This document shows, piece by piece, positions 46,098 to 56,805 of a stretch of DNA of 64,000 bases. Location: positions 16,773,646 through 16,837,645 of the forward strand of contig NC_133012.1 of NCBI RefSeq assembly GCF_048564905.1, in the 5' to 3' direction. The notes beneath the pieces are model-generated. The model was not told the DNA's origin and ran no database searches. It saw only the letters and a list, made by a program, of their open reading frames with translations. The position numbers and the translations under genes are program-made. Positions within the stretch are counted from its first letter, which is position 1, and every line of letters starts with the position of its first letter. Origin of the DNA: Vicugna pacos. Lineage: Eukaryota; Chordata; Mammalia; Artiodactyla; Camelidae.

Positions 46098-47318
46098 GAA
46101 AGGAACCAGAATTGGGTCCTGATCTCTATTTACCAAAAATCTACTCCAATGCTGGGGGGGGGACTAATCTTGTATTTTAATACGGCTCTGAAAACAAGAG
46201 TTAAATTCTCAAAGCATGCAACTGAATTCTAAGGAATAGATTCTAAACTAAGCGAATCTAATTCATAAAAAATAATAGATTTCATCTGCTGTTCTATTAC
46301 AATGACAGTACGGTGCTATAGAGAGTAGAAACAAAATCAAGTATAGAAGGCAGTTCTGGGAACAAAAGAGTTCCATCTACAGAAAATCTTTTCATCTGCA
46401 CTACATTAGGGATTCTTAAAGTTTTTCAAAAGGATAAGTTATACTTACTACTTTCAAGTTAATGGTTTATAATTACGGCTTTAACATAATGACTCATCAA
46501 CTTTCTTTCCATATAAATATATCACCTCACAATTCATAAAGTGACAAATGTTCAAATAGGCACTAGGCAAATTTTAAACTCCTTAAATTACATACATATA
46601 TTAGAAAAATGTCTCAAGATTGGATTACTGGGCCACAAATATAACTGATGAAATAAATGAAATAAATGTTGGTTTTGATACAAATATTTCATTCCATGGT
46701 ATTTTTCAGATGAGAGCCACGAAAATGCATTGTAATGTCAAAATTACAGCTAGTTATCTTTTTCTTTGTATACATATACATTTTTATCACTTTATATTAA
46801 ACTTTAAAAGAAGAAAATATCCTAAAGTTTAATTAAGAGTTTTAAATCACAGGAATTTACTAATTTATATCTATGAACAGTGATAAACATTTGGTAGAAA
46901 AAACATAATTCTTTTAGTTCAATGCAAGGGACATAACTTTACTAACGAAAATGATTTTAATGTAATTCTTATGCTATGTGTTTACATAAGTATAAATTGG
47001 TTCATCTTATTTACATTTCTTGGCCTGAAACTACTTTTAATATGTTTACAAGACAATTAAAACGAATTTGTCAAACCACGTAGTTTCTGCATGATTGGCA
47101 TTAAAGCTTTTCCTGCTGGTTTTAATGAGAACTTTGGACCAAATGTGTTAGAAGCACCTTCTAATTAAACAACAAAAATTAAGAGTTTGTAGCAGAATGA
47201 ACTTTGTTAAGACTTAAGATTTTATTTTCTAAAGACTTATCTGAAAACGTATACAATTTAGTGACAGTAGTTCTAGTACAAAGTAGAAAGGAGCCAGAAC
47301 AGAAAAGCAGCTTCTTAC
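46098..47318. other. AT-rich single-copy DNA between the two 9-bp arrays
   Basis: The composition drops abruptly from GC-rich repeat to AT-rich DNA at 46,098. A short G run occurs near 46,146. Only small open frames occur, none recognisable. If the minus-strand exon at 47,319-47,504 is real, this is the start of its first intron. Confidence 0.5.
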
Positions 47319-47504
47319 CTTCGCAGGCTCTCGCGTCCTCCCCGACGGGCCGTCTTGAGTTTCCGCTCCTTTGGAACGTCCGCGCCTTCTCTTCCGCGCT
47401 CCTCCTGCGCCGTGTTTCTTCACGGAAGGAAAGTACATTCTCTCCCCGACTCCTTCAGGACATTTCATTAAAGCCATAATGGACTCAGTTCTCTGCTGAG
47501 ACAT
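47319..47504 (-). CDS. Candidate first coding exon of an unidentified gene
   Basis: On the minus strand an ATG at 47,504 in the context TTGAAAATG opens exactly 62 codons to a strong donor, GCGAAG|GTAAGAAG, at 47,319. The peptide begins MSQQRTESIMALMKCPEGVG and continues with a basic, Arg/Lys/Gly-rich stretch (KKHGAGGARKRRRGRSKG) that could be a nuclear localisation signal. The frame is also open upstream to 47,678, so an earlier start is possible. The exon lies in a CpG-rich block beside a perfect NRF1-type site, typical of housekeeping promoters. No matching second exon was seen to the left, where AT-rich DNA and then repeat arrays lie. I do not recognise the protein. It could be a 5' untranslated exon or a promoter-associated noncoding RNA. 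Confidence 0.4.
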
Positions 47505-47680
47505 TTTCAAGAGGGAAGAGGGCCCTGTCCGTTCCGGCCCTCCACACTGTCGGGGCGGGTTCTCCTCAATTCCGCCCGGAGTCGCTCCCTCGGCAGCTGA
47601 GAGGGAACTTGCCAGAAGCTGTGGCTGACTGCACAGGCGGGACGGAGGGGTGGAGGGGGGGTCTGCGCGCATGCGCACAG
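47505..47680 (-). promoter_or_regulatory. CpG-island promoter with NRF1-type palindrome
   Basis: The segment is CpG-rich between AT-rich DNA and the 9-bp array. CGCGCATGCGCA at 47,666-47,677 fits the NRF1 consensus YGCGCAYGCGCR exactly. Other CpG-bearing GC motifs (CCGCCCGG, TTCCGGCC) lie between it and the ATG at 47,504. There is no TATA box. Together with the donor at 47,319 this favours a leftward, TATA-less promoter. Divergent transcription to the right is possible. Confidence 0.5.
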
Positions 47681-47950
47681 GCCGCCCAAGCCGCCGCCCA
47701 AGCCGCCGCCCAAGCCGCCGCCCAAGCCGCCGCCCAAGCCGCCGCCCAAGCCGCCGCCCAAGCCGCCGCCCAAGCCGCCGCCCAAGCCGCTCAGACCGCC
47801 CAAGCCTGTCAAGCCGCCAAAGCCGCTCAGACCGCCCAAGCCGCTCAAGCCTCCCGAGCCTCTCAAGACTCTCAAGCCGCCCAAGCCGACCAAACCGCCC
47901 AAGCCTCTCAAGCCGCCGCCCAAGCCTCTCAAGCCTCTCAAGCCGCCACT
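47681..47950. repeat. Small 9/12-bp GC-rich array beside the promoter
   Basis: The array starts with about nine copies of a 12-bp GCCGCCGCCCAA-type unit and goes over into the same AAGCCGCTC/AAGCCTCTC 9-bp units as the large array at 44,596-46,097. It directly abuts the NRF1-type site. Open frames through it (AQAAQAAQ, GGGLGGGLG) are low-complexity artefacts. Confidence 0.88.
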
Positions 47951-48199
47951 GCCCCGATATTGCGGTGCCAAATTCAGCGGAAAAACGGAGCCCAAACGTA
48001 GCACAGACAAGGTAGCTGTTGGTTTACATACATAACCTGATTTAATTACTCAACTGAGGAACAAAGGATTTTCTTGTGGATCTGTGTATTCTCAAATTCT
48101 TAGGGCAATTAAAAAAAATGACAGATTACTTCTCTAGTCTTTATCTAGTTCCGATAGTAGACTTCGATGGCCTTCTATTTACTTATTCATTCACTTAAC

Positions 48200-51100
48200 A
48201 AAGCCCGCATCATCTCCCTAAGACCAATAATCTCCCCAAGCACACATCATCTCCCCAAGCCCAATCATCTCCCCAAGCACACATCATCTACCCAATCAAC
48301 TTAATCACCCCAACCCGCATCATCTCCCCAAGTCTGCATCTACTGCCCAAGCCCACATCATCTCCCCAAGAACAATCATCTCCCCAAGCCCACATAATCT
48401 CCCCAAGCCTAATCACCTCCCAAGCCCAATCACCACCCTAAGCCCACATCATCTCCCCCAATCATCTCCCCAAGCCCACATCATCTCCCCAAGCCTAAAT
48501 ATCCCAAAAGGCACATATTCTCCCCAAACCAGCATCATTTCCCAAGTGAGCATCATTTATCCGATCCTGTGTTATGTCGCAAAGCCAGCGTAGTATCTGC
48601 AACCCACATTATTTACACAGTGCTGCATCAACTTCCCAAGCCAACATGATCTCCCCAGCTCACATCATCTCTCAGAAATCACATAGTCTCCCAAAGCCCG
48701 CATCGTCTCCCCGAGCCCGCATCGAATGCCCAAGTCCACATCATCTATGCAGGCCCATATGTCCCCAAGCCGACCTCAACGCCCTAAGCCCGCATGATGC
48801 CCCTAAGCCCGCAAGATGCCCCCAAGCCCGCATCATCTCCCCAAGCCCACATCATCTTCTCAAGCCCGCATCATCTCCCCAAGCCGCATCACCTCCCCAA
48901 GTTGCATCATCTCTCCAAGCCGCATCACCTCCCCAAGACCAATCATCTTCCCAAGCCCAATCACCTCCCCAAGGCCAATATTCTTCCCAATCCAGAATCA
49001 TCTCCCTAAACCCTAATCTCCCAAAAAGCACATATTCTCCCCAATCCCGCATCATTTCCCACATCAGCATCATCTAGCCGAGCCCTTGTTATGTCCTCAA
49101 GCCGGAGAAATATCTGCAAGCCTACATTATTTACACAGGCCTGCATCAAGTTCCCAAGCCAACATGATCTCCCCAGCTCACATCATCACTGAGAACCCAC
49201 ATAGTTTCCCCAGGCCCGCATCATCTCCCCAAGCCCGCATCGACTCTCCGAATCCACATCATGTATCAGGCCGACATGACACAAGCCGACCACGCCACCC
49301 TTAGCCCGCATCATGTCCCCAAGAAAAAATCATCTCCCCAAGCCCGCATGATCTCCCAAGCCTACTTCATCTCCCAAAGCCTGCATCATCTCCCTGAGCT
49401 CACAGCATATCTGCAAGACCGCTTCAACACCCCAAACCCGATTCATCAACCACAGTCCAATCATCTCCCCAAACCAACATCATGTCTACAATCCACATCT
49501 CCCCAGTCCACATCATCTCCCTAAGGCCAATCATCTCCCCAAGCCCACATCATCTCCACAAGCCCGCATCATCTCCCTAAGCCCAATCATCTCCTCAAGC
49601 CCAAATCTCACAAAAGGCACATTGTCTCCCCAAGCCTGCTACATTTCCCAAGCCCGCGTCATATAGCCGAGCCTGTGTCATGTCCCCAAGCCAGAGTAAT
49701 GTCTGCAGGCCCGCATCATTTACCCAAGCCTGCATCATCTCCCCAAACCCATTCATCTCCCTAAGCCCGCATCATAACCACAAGCCAACATGATCTCCCC
49801 AAGCTCACATCATCTCCCTGATCCCACATAGTCTCCCCAATTAGTATCATCTCCCCAGCCCGCATCGACTCCCCGAGCCCACATCATGTTTCCCTGCCCA
49901 CATGTCCCCAAGCTGATCTCACCACTCTAAGCCCGCATCATGTCCCAAAGTACAAGTCATCTCCCCAAGTCCACATGCCCTCCCAAGCCGACGTCATCTC
50001 CCAACGTCTGCATCATCTCCCTGAGCCCGCCGCGTATCTGTAAGACCGCTTCGTTACCACAAGCCCGAGTCATCTCCCACAGACCAATCATCTCCCCAAG
50101 ACATCATGTCTCAAACCTTCATCTCCCCAAGCCCAATCATCTCCCCAAGCCCACATCTCCCAAAATGCACATCATTTCACCAAGCCTGCATTATTGCCCA
50201 AGGCCGCATCATCTAGCCGAGCCCGGATCATGCTCCCAAGTCGGGGTAGTACCTGCGAGACTGCATCAATTACAAACGCCTGTGTCATCTCCCGGAGTCG
50301 CATCATTTCCCCAAGCCCGCATTATCTCCCCAAGCAAACATCTCCCCAAGCCCACATCATCTCCAAAGCCCGCATCATATACTCAAGCCCACATCATCAC
50401 CCCAAGCCTGAGTCATCTCCCACAGTCCAATCACCTCCCCAAACCCAATTATCTCCGCAAGCCAACATCATCTCCCCAAGCCTAATTGTCTCCCAAAGCC
50501 CACATCATCTCCCCAAGCCCAATCATCTCCCCAATCCAGAATCATCTCCCTAAGCCCAAATCTCCCAAAAGGCACATATTCTCCCCAAGCCCGCATCATT
50601 TCCCACATCCGAATCATGTAGCCGAGCCTGTGTTATGTCCCCAAGCCGGCGTAATATCTGCAAGCCCACATTATTTACACAGTCCTGCATCATCTCCCCA
50701 AGCCAACATGATCTACCCAGCTCACATCATCTCTCACAAACCACATAGTCTCCCCAAGCCCGCATCATCTCCCCAAGCCCACAACATGTTCCCCAAGCCC
50801 AATCATCTCCCCAAGCCCGCATCATCTCCCTACCCCGATCATATCCACAACCCCGCATCATCTCCCCAAGTCCCCATCATCTCCCCAGGACAAATTGTCT
50901 CCCCCATCACACAACATCTCCCCAAGCCCGCATCATCTCCCTAAGCCCAGTCGTCTCCCCAAGCCCACATCATCTCCCAAAGCCCACATCATCAACCCAA
51001 GACCACATATCTCCCCAAGCCCACATTATCTCCCCAAGCCGGCATAGACTCCCCGAGCCCACATTATATTTCGAGGCCCACATGTTCCCTAGCCGACCTC

Positions 51101-54100
51101 ACCACCCTAACCCCGCTTCATTTCCGCAAGCCCACATGATAGCCCCAAGTCCAATCATCTCCCCAAGCCCACATCACCTCCTGAAGCCCACATCATCTCC
51201 CCAAGTCCAATCATCTCCCCAAGCTCACATCATCTCCCCGAGCCCACATAATCTCCGCATACCCACATCATATCCCTAAGCCCAATCATCTCCCAAAGTC
51301 CAAGTTCCCAAAGCTCCCATTATCTACCCATCCGCATCATTTACCCAGGCCTGCATCATCTCCACAAGCCAACATGATTTCCCCAAGCACAAATCATCTC
51401 CCCAAGGCTGCATCATCTCCGTGAGCTGACAGCATATCTGCAAGACCGCTTCATCACCCCAAACCCGATTCATCTCCCACAGTCCAATCACCTCCCTAAG
51501 CCCACATCATGTCTCCAACTCACATTTCCCCAAACCCGAATCATCTCTCCAAGACAAGTCATCTCCCCAAACCCACATCATCTTCCCAAGCACGCATCAT
51601 CTCCCTAAGCCTAAATATCTTCCCAAACCCACATCATCTCACAAAGCCCACAGCATCTTCCGAAGTCCAATCATCTCCTAAACCCACATCATCTCCCCAA
51701 CCCGCATCATCTCCCCAAGTCCGCATCTACTGCCCAAGCCCACATCATCTCCCCAAGACCAATCATCTCCAAAAGCCCGCATCATCTCCCTAAGAACAGT
51801 AATTTCCGCAAGCACACATCATCTCCCCAAGCCCAATCATCTCCGCAAGCACACATCATCTACCCAATCAACTTAATCACCCCAACCCGCATCATCTCCC
51901 CAAGTCTGCATCTACTGCCCAAGCCCACATCATCTCCCCAAGAACAATCATCTCCCCAAGCCCACATAATCTCCCCAAGCCTAATCACCTCCCAAGCCCA
52001 ATCACCACCCTAAGCCCACATCATCTCCCCAAGCCCAATCATCTCCCCAAGCCTAAATATCCCAAAAGGCACATATTCTCCCCAAACCAGCATCATTTCC
52101 CAAGTGAGCATCATCTACCCGATCCTGTGTTATGTCGCAAAGCCGGCGTAATATCTGCAACCCACATTATTTACACAGTGCTGCATCAACTCCCCAAGCC
52201 AACATGATCTCCCCAGCTCACATCATCTCTCAGAAATCACATAGTCTCCCAAAGCCCACATCGTCTCCCCGAGCCCGCATCGAATGCCCAAGTCCACATC
52301 ATCTATCCAGGCCCATATGTCCCCAAGCCGACCTCAATGCCCTAAGCCCGCATGATGCCCCTAAGCCCGCATGATGCCCCCAAGCCCGCAACATCTCCCC
52401 AAGCCCACATCATCTCCTCAAGCCCGCATCATCTCCCCATCCGCATCACCTCCCCAAGCCGCATCTCCTCCCCAAGTTGCATCATCTCCCCAAGCCGCAT
52501 CACCTCCCCAAGACCAATCATCTCCCCCAGCCCAATCACCTCCCCAAATCCAATCATCTCCCCAATCCAGAATAATCTCCCTAAGCCCTAATCTCCCCAA
52601 AAGCACATATTCTCCCCACGCCTGCATCATTTCCCACATCAGCATCATCTAGCCGAGCCTCTGTTATGTCCCCAAGACGGCGTGATATCTGCAAGCCCAC
52701 ATTATTTACACAGTCCTGCATCATGTCCCCAGGACAACATGATCTCCCCAGCTCACATCATGTCTCAGAAACCACATAGTCTCCCTAGGCCCGCATCATC
52801 TCCCCAAGCCCGCATCGACTCTCCGAGTCCACATCATGTATCCAGGCCGACATGTCCCCAAGTCGACCTCACCACACTAAGCCTACATGATGTCCCCAAG
52901 CACAAATCATCTCCCCAATCCTGCATCATCTCCCGAAGCCTGCATCATCTCCCTAAGACCAATCATCTCCCCAATCCCAAATCTCCCAACAGGCACATAG
53001 TCTCCCCAAGCCCGCATTATCTCTCCAAACCAGCATAGACTCCCCCTGTCCACATTATGTTTCGAGGCCCACATGTCCCCTAGCCGACCTCACCACCCTA
53101 AGCCCGCTTCATTTCCGCAAGCCCACATGATCACTCCAAGTCCAATCATCTCCCCAAGCCCACATCACCTCCTGAAGCCCACATCATCTCCCCAAGTCCA
53201 ATCATCACCCCAAGCTCACATCACTTCCCCGAGCCCACATAGTCTCCGCATGCCCACATAATATCCCTAAGCCCAATTATCTCCTGAAGTCCAAGTTCCC
53301 ATAGCTCACATTATCTCCCCAAGCCCGCATCATCTACACCAGGCCCTGATCATCTCCCCATGCCTGCATCATCTCCCCAAGCCTGCATCATGTCCTTAAG
53401 CCCAATCATCTCCCCAAGCACACAGCATCTCCACAAGCCCGCATCATCTCCCTAAGCCCAAGCATCTCCTCAAGTCCATATCTCCCAAAAGGCACATTGT
53501 CTCCCCAAGCCCACTTCATTTCCTAAGCCCGCGTCATCTAGCCGAGCCTGTGTCATGTCCCCAAGCCGGCGTAATATCTACAAGCACGCGTCATCTCCCC
53601 AACACCAAACATCTCCAAAACCCCACACCATCTCCCCAAGCCTGCTTCATCTCCCCAAGCACAAATTATCTCCACAACCCTGCATGATCTGTCAAGCCCA
53701 CGTCATCTACCAAAGCCTGCATCATCTCCCTCAGCCCACAGGAAATCTGCAAGACGGCTTCATCACCCCAAGCCTGAGTCATCTCCCACAGTCAAATCAT
53801 ATCCCCAAGCCCGCATCATCTCCCTAAGCCCAATCATCTCCCCAAGCACACATCATCTCCCCAACCAACGTAATCTCCCCAACCCGCATCATCTCCCCAA
53901 GTTTGCATCTACTGCCCAAGCCCACATCATCTCCCCAACACCAATCATCTCCCCAAGCCCAAATCTCCCAAAAGGCACATAGTCTCCCCAAGCCCGCATT
54001 ATCTCTCCAAACCTGCATAGACTCCCCGTGTCCACATTATGTTTCGAGGCCCACATGTCCCCTAGCTGAACTCACCACCATAACCCGCATCATTTCCTGA

Positions 54101-55305
54101 AGCAAAAATCATCTCCCGAAGCCCAAATCATCACCCCAAGCCCAATCACCTCCACAGGCCCACATCATCTCCCCAAGGCCAATCATCTCCCCAATCCAGA
54201 ATCATCTCCCTAATCCCAAATCTCCCAAAAGACACATATTCTCCCCAAGCCCGCATCGTTTCCCACATCAGCATCATCTAGCCGAGAGTGTGTTATGTCC
54301 CCAAGCCGGCGTAATATCTGCAAGCCCACATTATTTACACAGTCCTGCATCATCTCCCCAAGCCAACATGATCTACCCAGCTCACATCATCTGTCACAAA
54401 CCACATAGGCTCCCCAAGCCCGCATCATCTCCCCAAGCCCGCAACATGTTCCCCAAGCCCAATCGTCTCCCCAAGTCCGCATCATCTTCCTACCCCGATC
54501 ATATCCCCAACCCCGCACCATCTCCCCAAGTCCCCATCATCTCCCCAAGACAAATTGTCTCCCCAATCACACATCATCTCCCCAAGCCTGCATCATCTAC
54601 CTAAGCCCAGGCATCTCCCCAAACCCACATCATCTCCCGAAGCCCACATCACCTCCCTAAACCCACATCATCTCCCCAAGCCCCATCAACTCCCCAAACC
54701 CACATCATCTGCCCAAGCCCAATCTTCTCCCCAAGCCTGCATCATCTCCCCAAGCCCAAATCTCCCAAAAGGCACATAATCCCCCCAGGCTGCATCATTT
54801 CCCATGTCAGCATCATCTAGCCGACCCTGTGTCATGTCTCAAAGCTGGCCTATTATCTGCAAGCCCGCTTCATTTACACAGGCCCACATCATCTCCTCAA
54901 GCTTGCATCATCTCCCTAAGCCCAATCATCTCCCCAAGCCCAATCATCTCCCAAAGCCCGCATCATCTCCACAAGCCGGCATCATCTCCCCAAGCCCGCA
55001 TCATCTCCCCAAGCCTGCATCATGTCCCAAAGCCTGCATTATCTCTCGAAGTCAATCATCTCCCCAAGCTGACATCATCTCCCCAAGCCCAATCGTCTCT
55101 CAAAACACGCATCATCTCCCTAACCGAATCATCTCTCCAACCCCGCATCATCTCCCCAAGCCCGCATCATCTCCCAAAGCCAGCATTATCTCCCTAAGTC
55201 TAATCAACTGCCCAAGCCCAAATCTCCCAAAAGGCACATTTTCTCCCCCTGCCCGCATCATCTAGCCGGCCTGTGTCATGTCTTGAAGCTGGACTATTAT
55301 CTGCA
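48200..55305. repeat. 19-bp minisatellite array (CATCATCTCCCCAAGCC type)
   Basis: Seven kilobases of 18-20-bp units with consensus near AAGCCCGCATCATCTCCCC. There are two higher-order levels. Blocks of several hundred bp contain a divergent stretch (ATCTAGCCGAGCC, then GGCGTAATATCTGCAAGCC, then AACATGATCTCC) and recur near 48,540, 49,070, 50,620, 52,110, 52,650, 54,280 and elsewhere. A longer period of about 3,560-3,570 bp relates 48,207 to 51,779 and 48,574 to 52,132. Divergence between units is much higher than in the 16-bp arrays, so this array is older or less homogenised. Confidence 0.93.
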
Positions 55306-55309
55306 AGCC

Positions 55310-55441
55310 AGATACACATGACTCTATATAAAATAAACAACAAGGTCCTAATGTAGAGCACAAAGAATGATATTCAGTTTCTGATAATGACATATAATGG
55401 AGAAAAATCTGAAGACAATTGCTTTGCTGTATGTGCGAAAC
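55310..55441 (+). mobile_element. L1 3'-end fragment
   Basis: The sequence AAATAAACAACAAGGTCCTA onward, through ATATTCAGT and GCTTTGCTGTA, follows the 3' untranslated end of artiodactyl-type L1 LINEs. It is cut on the right by the inverted LTR at 55,442. Confidence 0.7.
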
Positions 55442-55950
55442 TGTTACCGAGTCCAAGCTCTGCTCCCTGCACGACAGGCCAATAAATCAAAAGATGAGGT
55501 GTTGGGGCAAAGAAAGGCACCTTATTTTGGAAAGCCAGCCGACTGAGAGGATGGCCGACTAATGCCTTGGAGAACCATCCTCCCCCAGTCAGAATACGGG
55601 CTCATTCTATACCAAAAAAAAAAAGGTGGGGTGTGTGTCAGTTGCTGTAAACTTCTTGCTGCAGGAGTTCTCTGGTCCCGCAGCTGTCCCCATGCACCAG
55701 GTCAGGATGCTCCTGCAAAACCTCCAACAAAACAAGTGTTACTTTCTAGCCTGCAGCTTGTTGTTCCCGGAGTGCAGAAGCCTCGGAGGCCAGCGCCCGA
55801 GAACAGGCTCTCCTGTCTATCTCAGGCTAAAGGCAACATTGTTTCCCAAAAGCTGCAGAGCCAGCAAGGCTAAGCCTGGAAAACAGGGCCCAGGGTTTAA
55901 GGAAAAGGAACAGACCTAACGTGGAGTCAGATTTGTTCTTTTCTATTACA
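55442..55950 (-). mobile_element. Solo ERV LTR, same family as the unit LTR, inverted
   Basis: 509 bp. On the minus strand it starts TGTAATAGAAAAGA and ends TCGGTAACA, and aligns throughout with 4,617-5,128. The two are clearly diverged by eye, so they come from separate insertions or subfamilies. No internal retroviral region adjoins it. No clear target duplication was found. It lies between two L1 fragments. Confidence 0.8.
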
Positions 55951-55984
55951 TCACCAGTATTTATTATTGTCATTATTTTTTAAA

Positions 55985-56035
55985 CTGCGCATGAAAAGAT
56001 GCTCAACTTCGCTAATAGTTAGAGAAATGCAAATC
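55985..56035 (+). mobile_element. L1 ORF2-derived fragment
   Basis: GCATGAAAAGATGCTCAACT and the following GTTAGAGAAATGCAAATC match a well-known part of L1 ORF2 in sense orientation. It is only about 50 bp and lies downstream of an L1 3' end, so it is a separate or rearranged piece. Confidence 0.7.
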
Positions 56036-56187
56036 CAGCCAACAATGTATTGAAAAATCCAAAGTAATCAAAAGCAGAGCACAGGACAGTGAACCCTCTG
56101 TGCCCATCTGCTGCAAGGATCATGAACTCCTGCCACTCTTGTTGGACAGATACTCAACATCCCTGCTCCTATGCGATTCTGGGGTTT

Positions 56188-56301
56188 TGGTGGGGGGGAT
56201 GAGGCTTATTTATTTTAATGGAGATACTGGGGACTGAAGCCAGGACCTTGTGTAGGCGAGGCACGCGCTCTGCCACTGAGCTGTACCGTCTCCCCCTCCC
56301 C
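56188..56301 (-). mobile_element. vic-1-type camelid SINE
   Basis: On the minus strand the element reads GGTACAGCTCAGTGGCAGAG, then a GGTCCTGGCTTCAGTCCCC-type B-box region, then CAGTATCTCCATTAAAATAA and a C-rich end. This is the layout of the tRNA-derived vic-1 SINE family described from camelids (from memory). The Pol III A and B box positions are recognisable. It is the strongest lineage marker in the window. Confidence 0.75.
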
Positions 56302-56696
56302 AAGCTTTTCTGACACACATCCAGGACATCATTTCAGACCTAAATACTTCAGTGATTCAATACTCAGTTAACTATATTAAATTACCCATTATCCCAAAGA
56401 ACAGGCACTAAACTCAAAACAAAACACCTTGAGCCCTCTGGCCACACAGATGTGCCCCCCCCACCCTGGTCAGAGGGCACTGGTTCGCCTTTCATGTGGA
56501 CTCTTAGCAAGATGTTCTGGAAAGGGGCTGCGTGCATCAGGTCACATACTTCTAAAGACCAGAACAAAGAGAGAAGGTCACGTGAGGTAGTTTATCTCAC
56601 AGCAAAGATGGACAAAGAAATCAGTGCTGAAAACAAGGCACATCTTTGTCACTTAGTGAAAAATAAATGGAGTCTTGTGGCTGGTGGAAATGTTCT
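56302..56696. other. Single-copy DNA, no gene seen
   Basis: Mixed-composition DNA between the SINE and the MER5-like relic. Short open frames on both strands overlap each other and show no known motif or splice-bounded exon. Confidence 0.4.
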
Positions 56697-56805
56697 CTGC
56701 TGTCCACCGAGGTAGCTGCCGGCCACCTGTGGTGATCAAGTCCTTGGAACGTGGCTAAGGAACTGAATTTTCAGTTTACTTTCTTTTGACTAATTTCAAC
56801 GTGGA
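56697..56805. mobile_element. MER5-like hAT DNA transposon relic
   Basis: CCGGCCACCTGTGGTGATCA, AACGTGGCTAAGGAACTGAA and the following TTTTCAGTTTACTTT resemble the non-autonomous MER5 (hAT-Charlie) consensus, which has GCCACATGTGGCT-type and CAGTTCCTCAG-type segments. Confidence 0.6.

Noticed and set aside
48574-55265. Series of Ser/Pro/His-rich frames in the 19-bp array
   Set aside because: They are short, interrupted and in changing frames, and arise from the repeat. No conserved start or splice sites were found.
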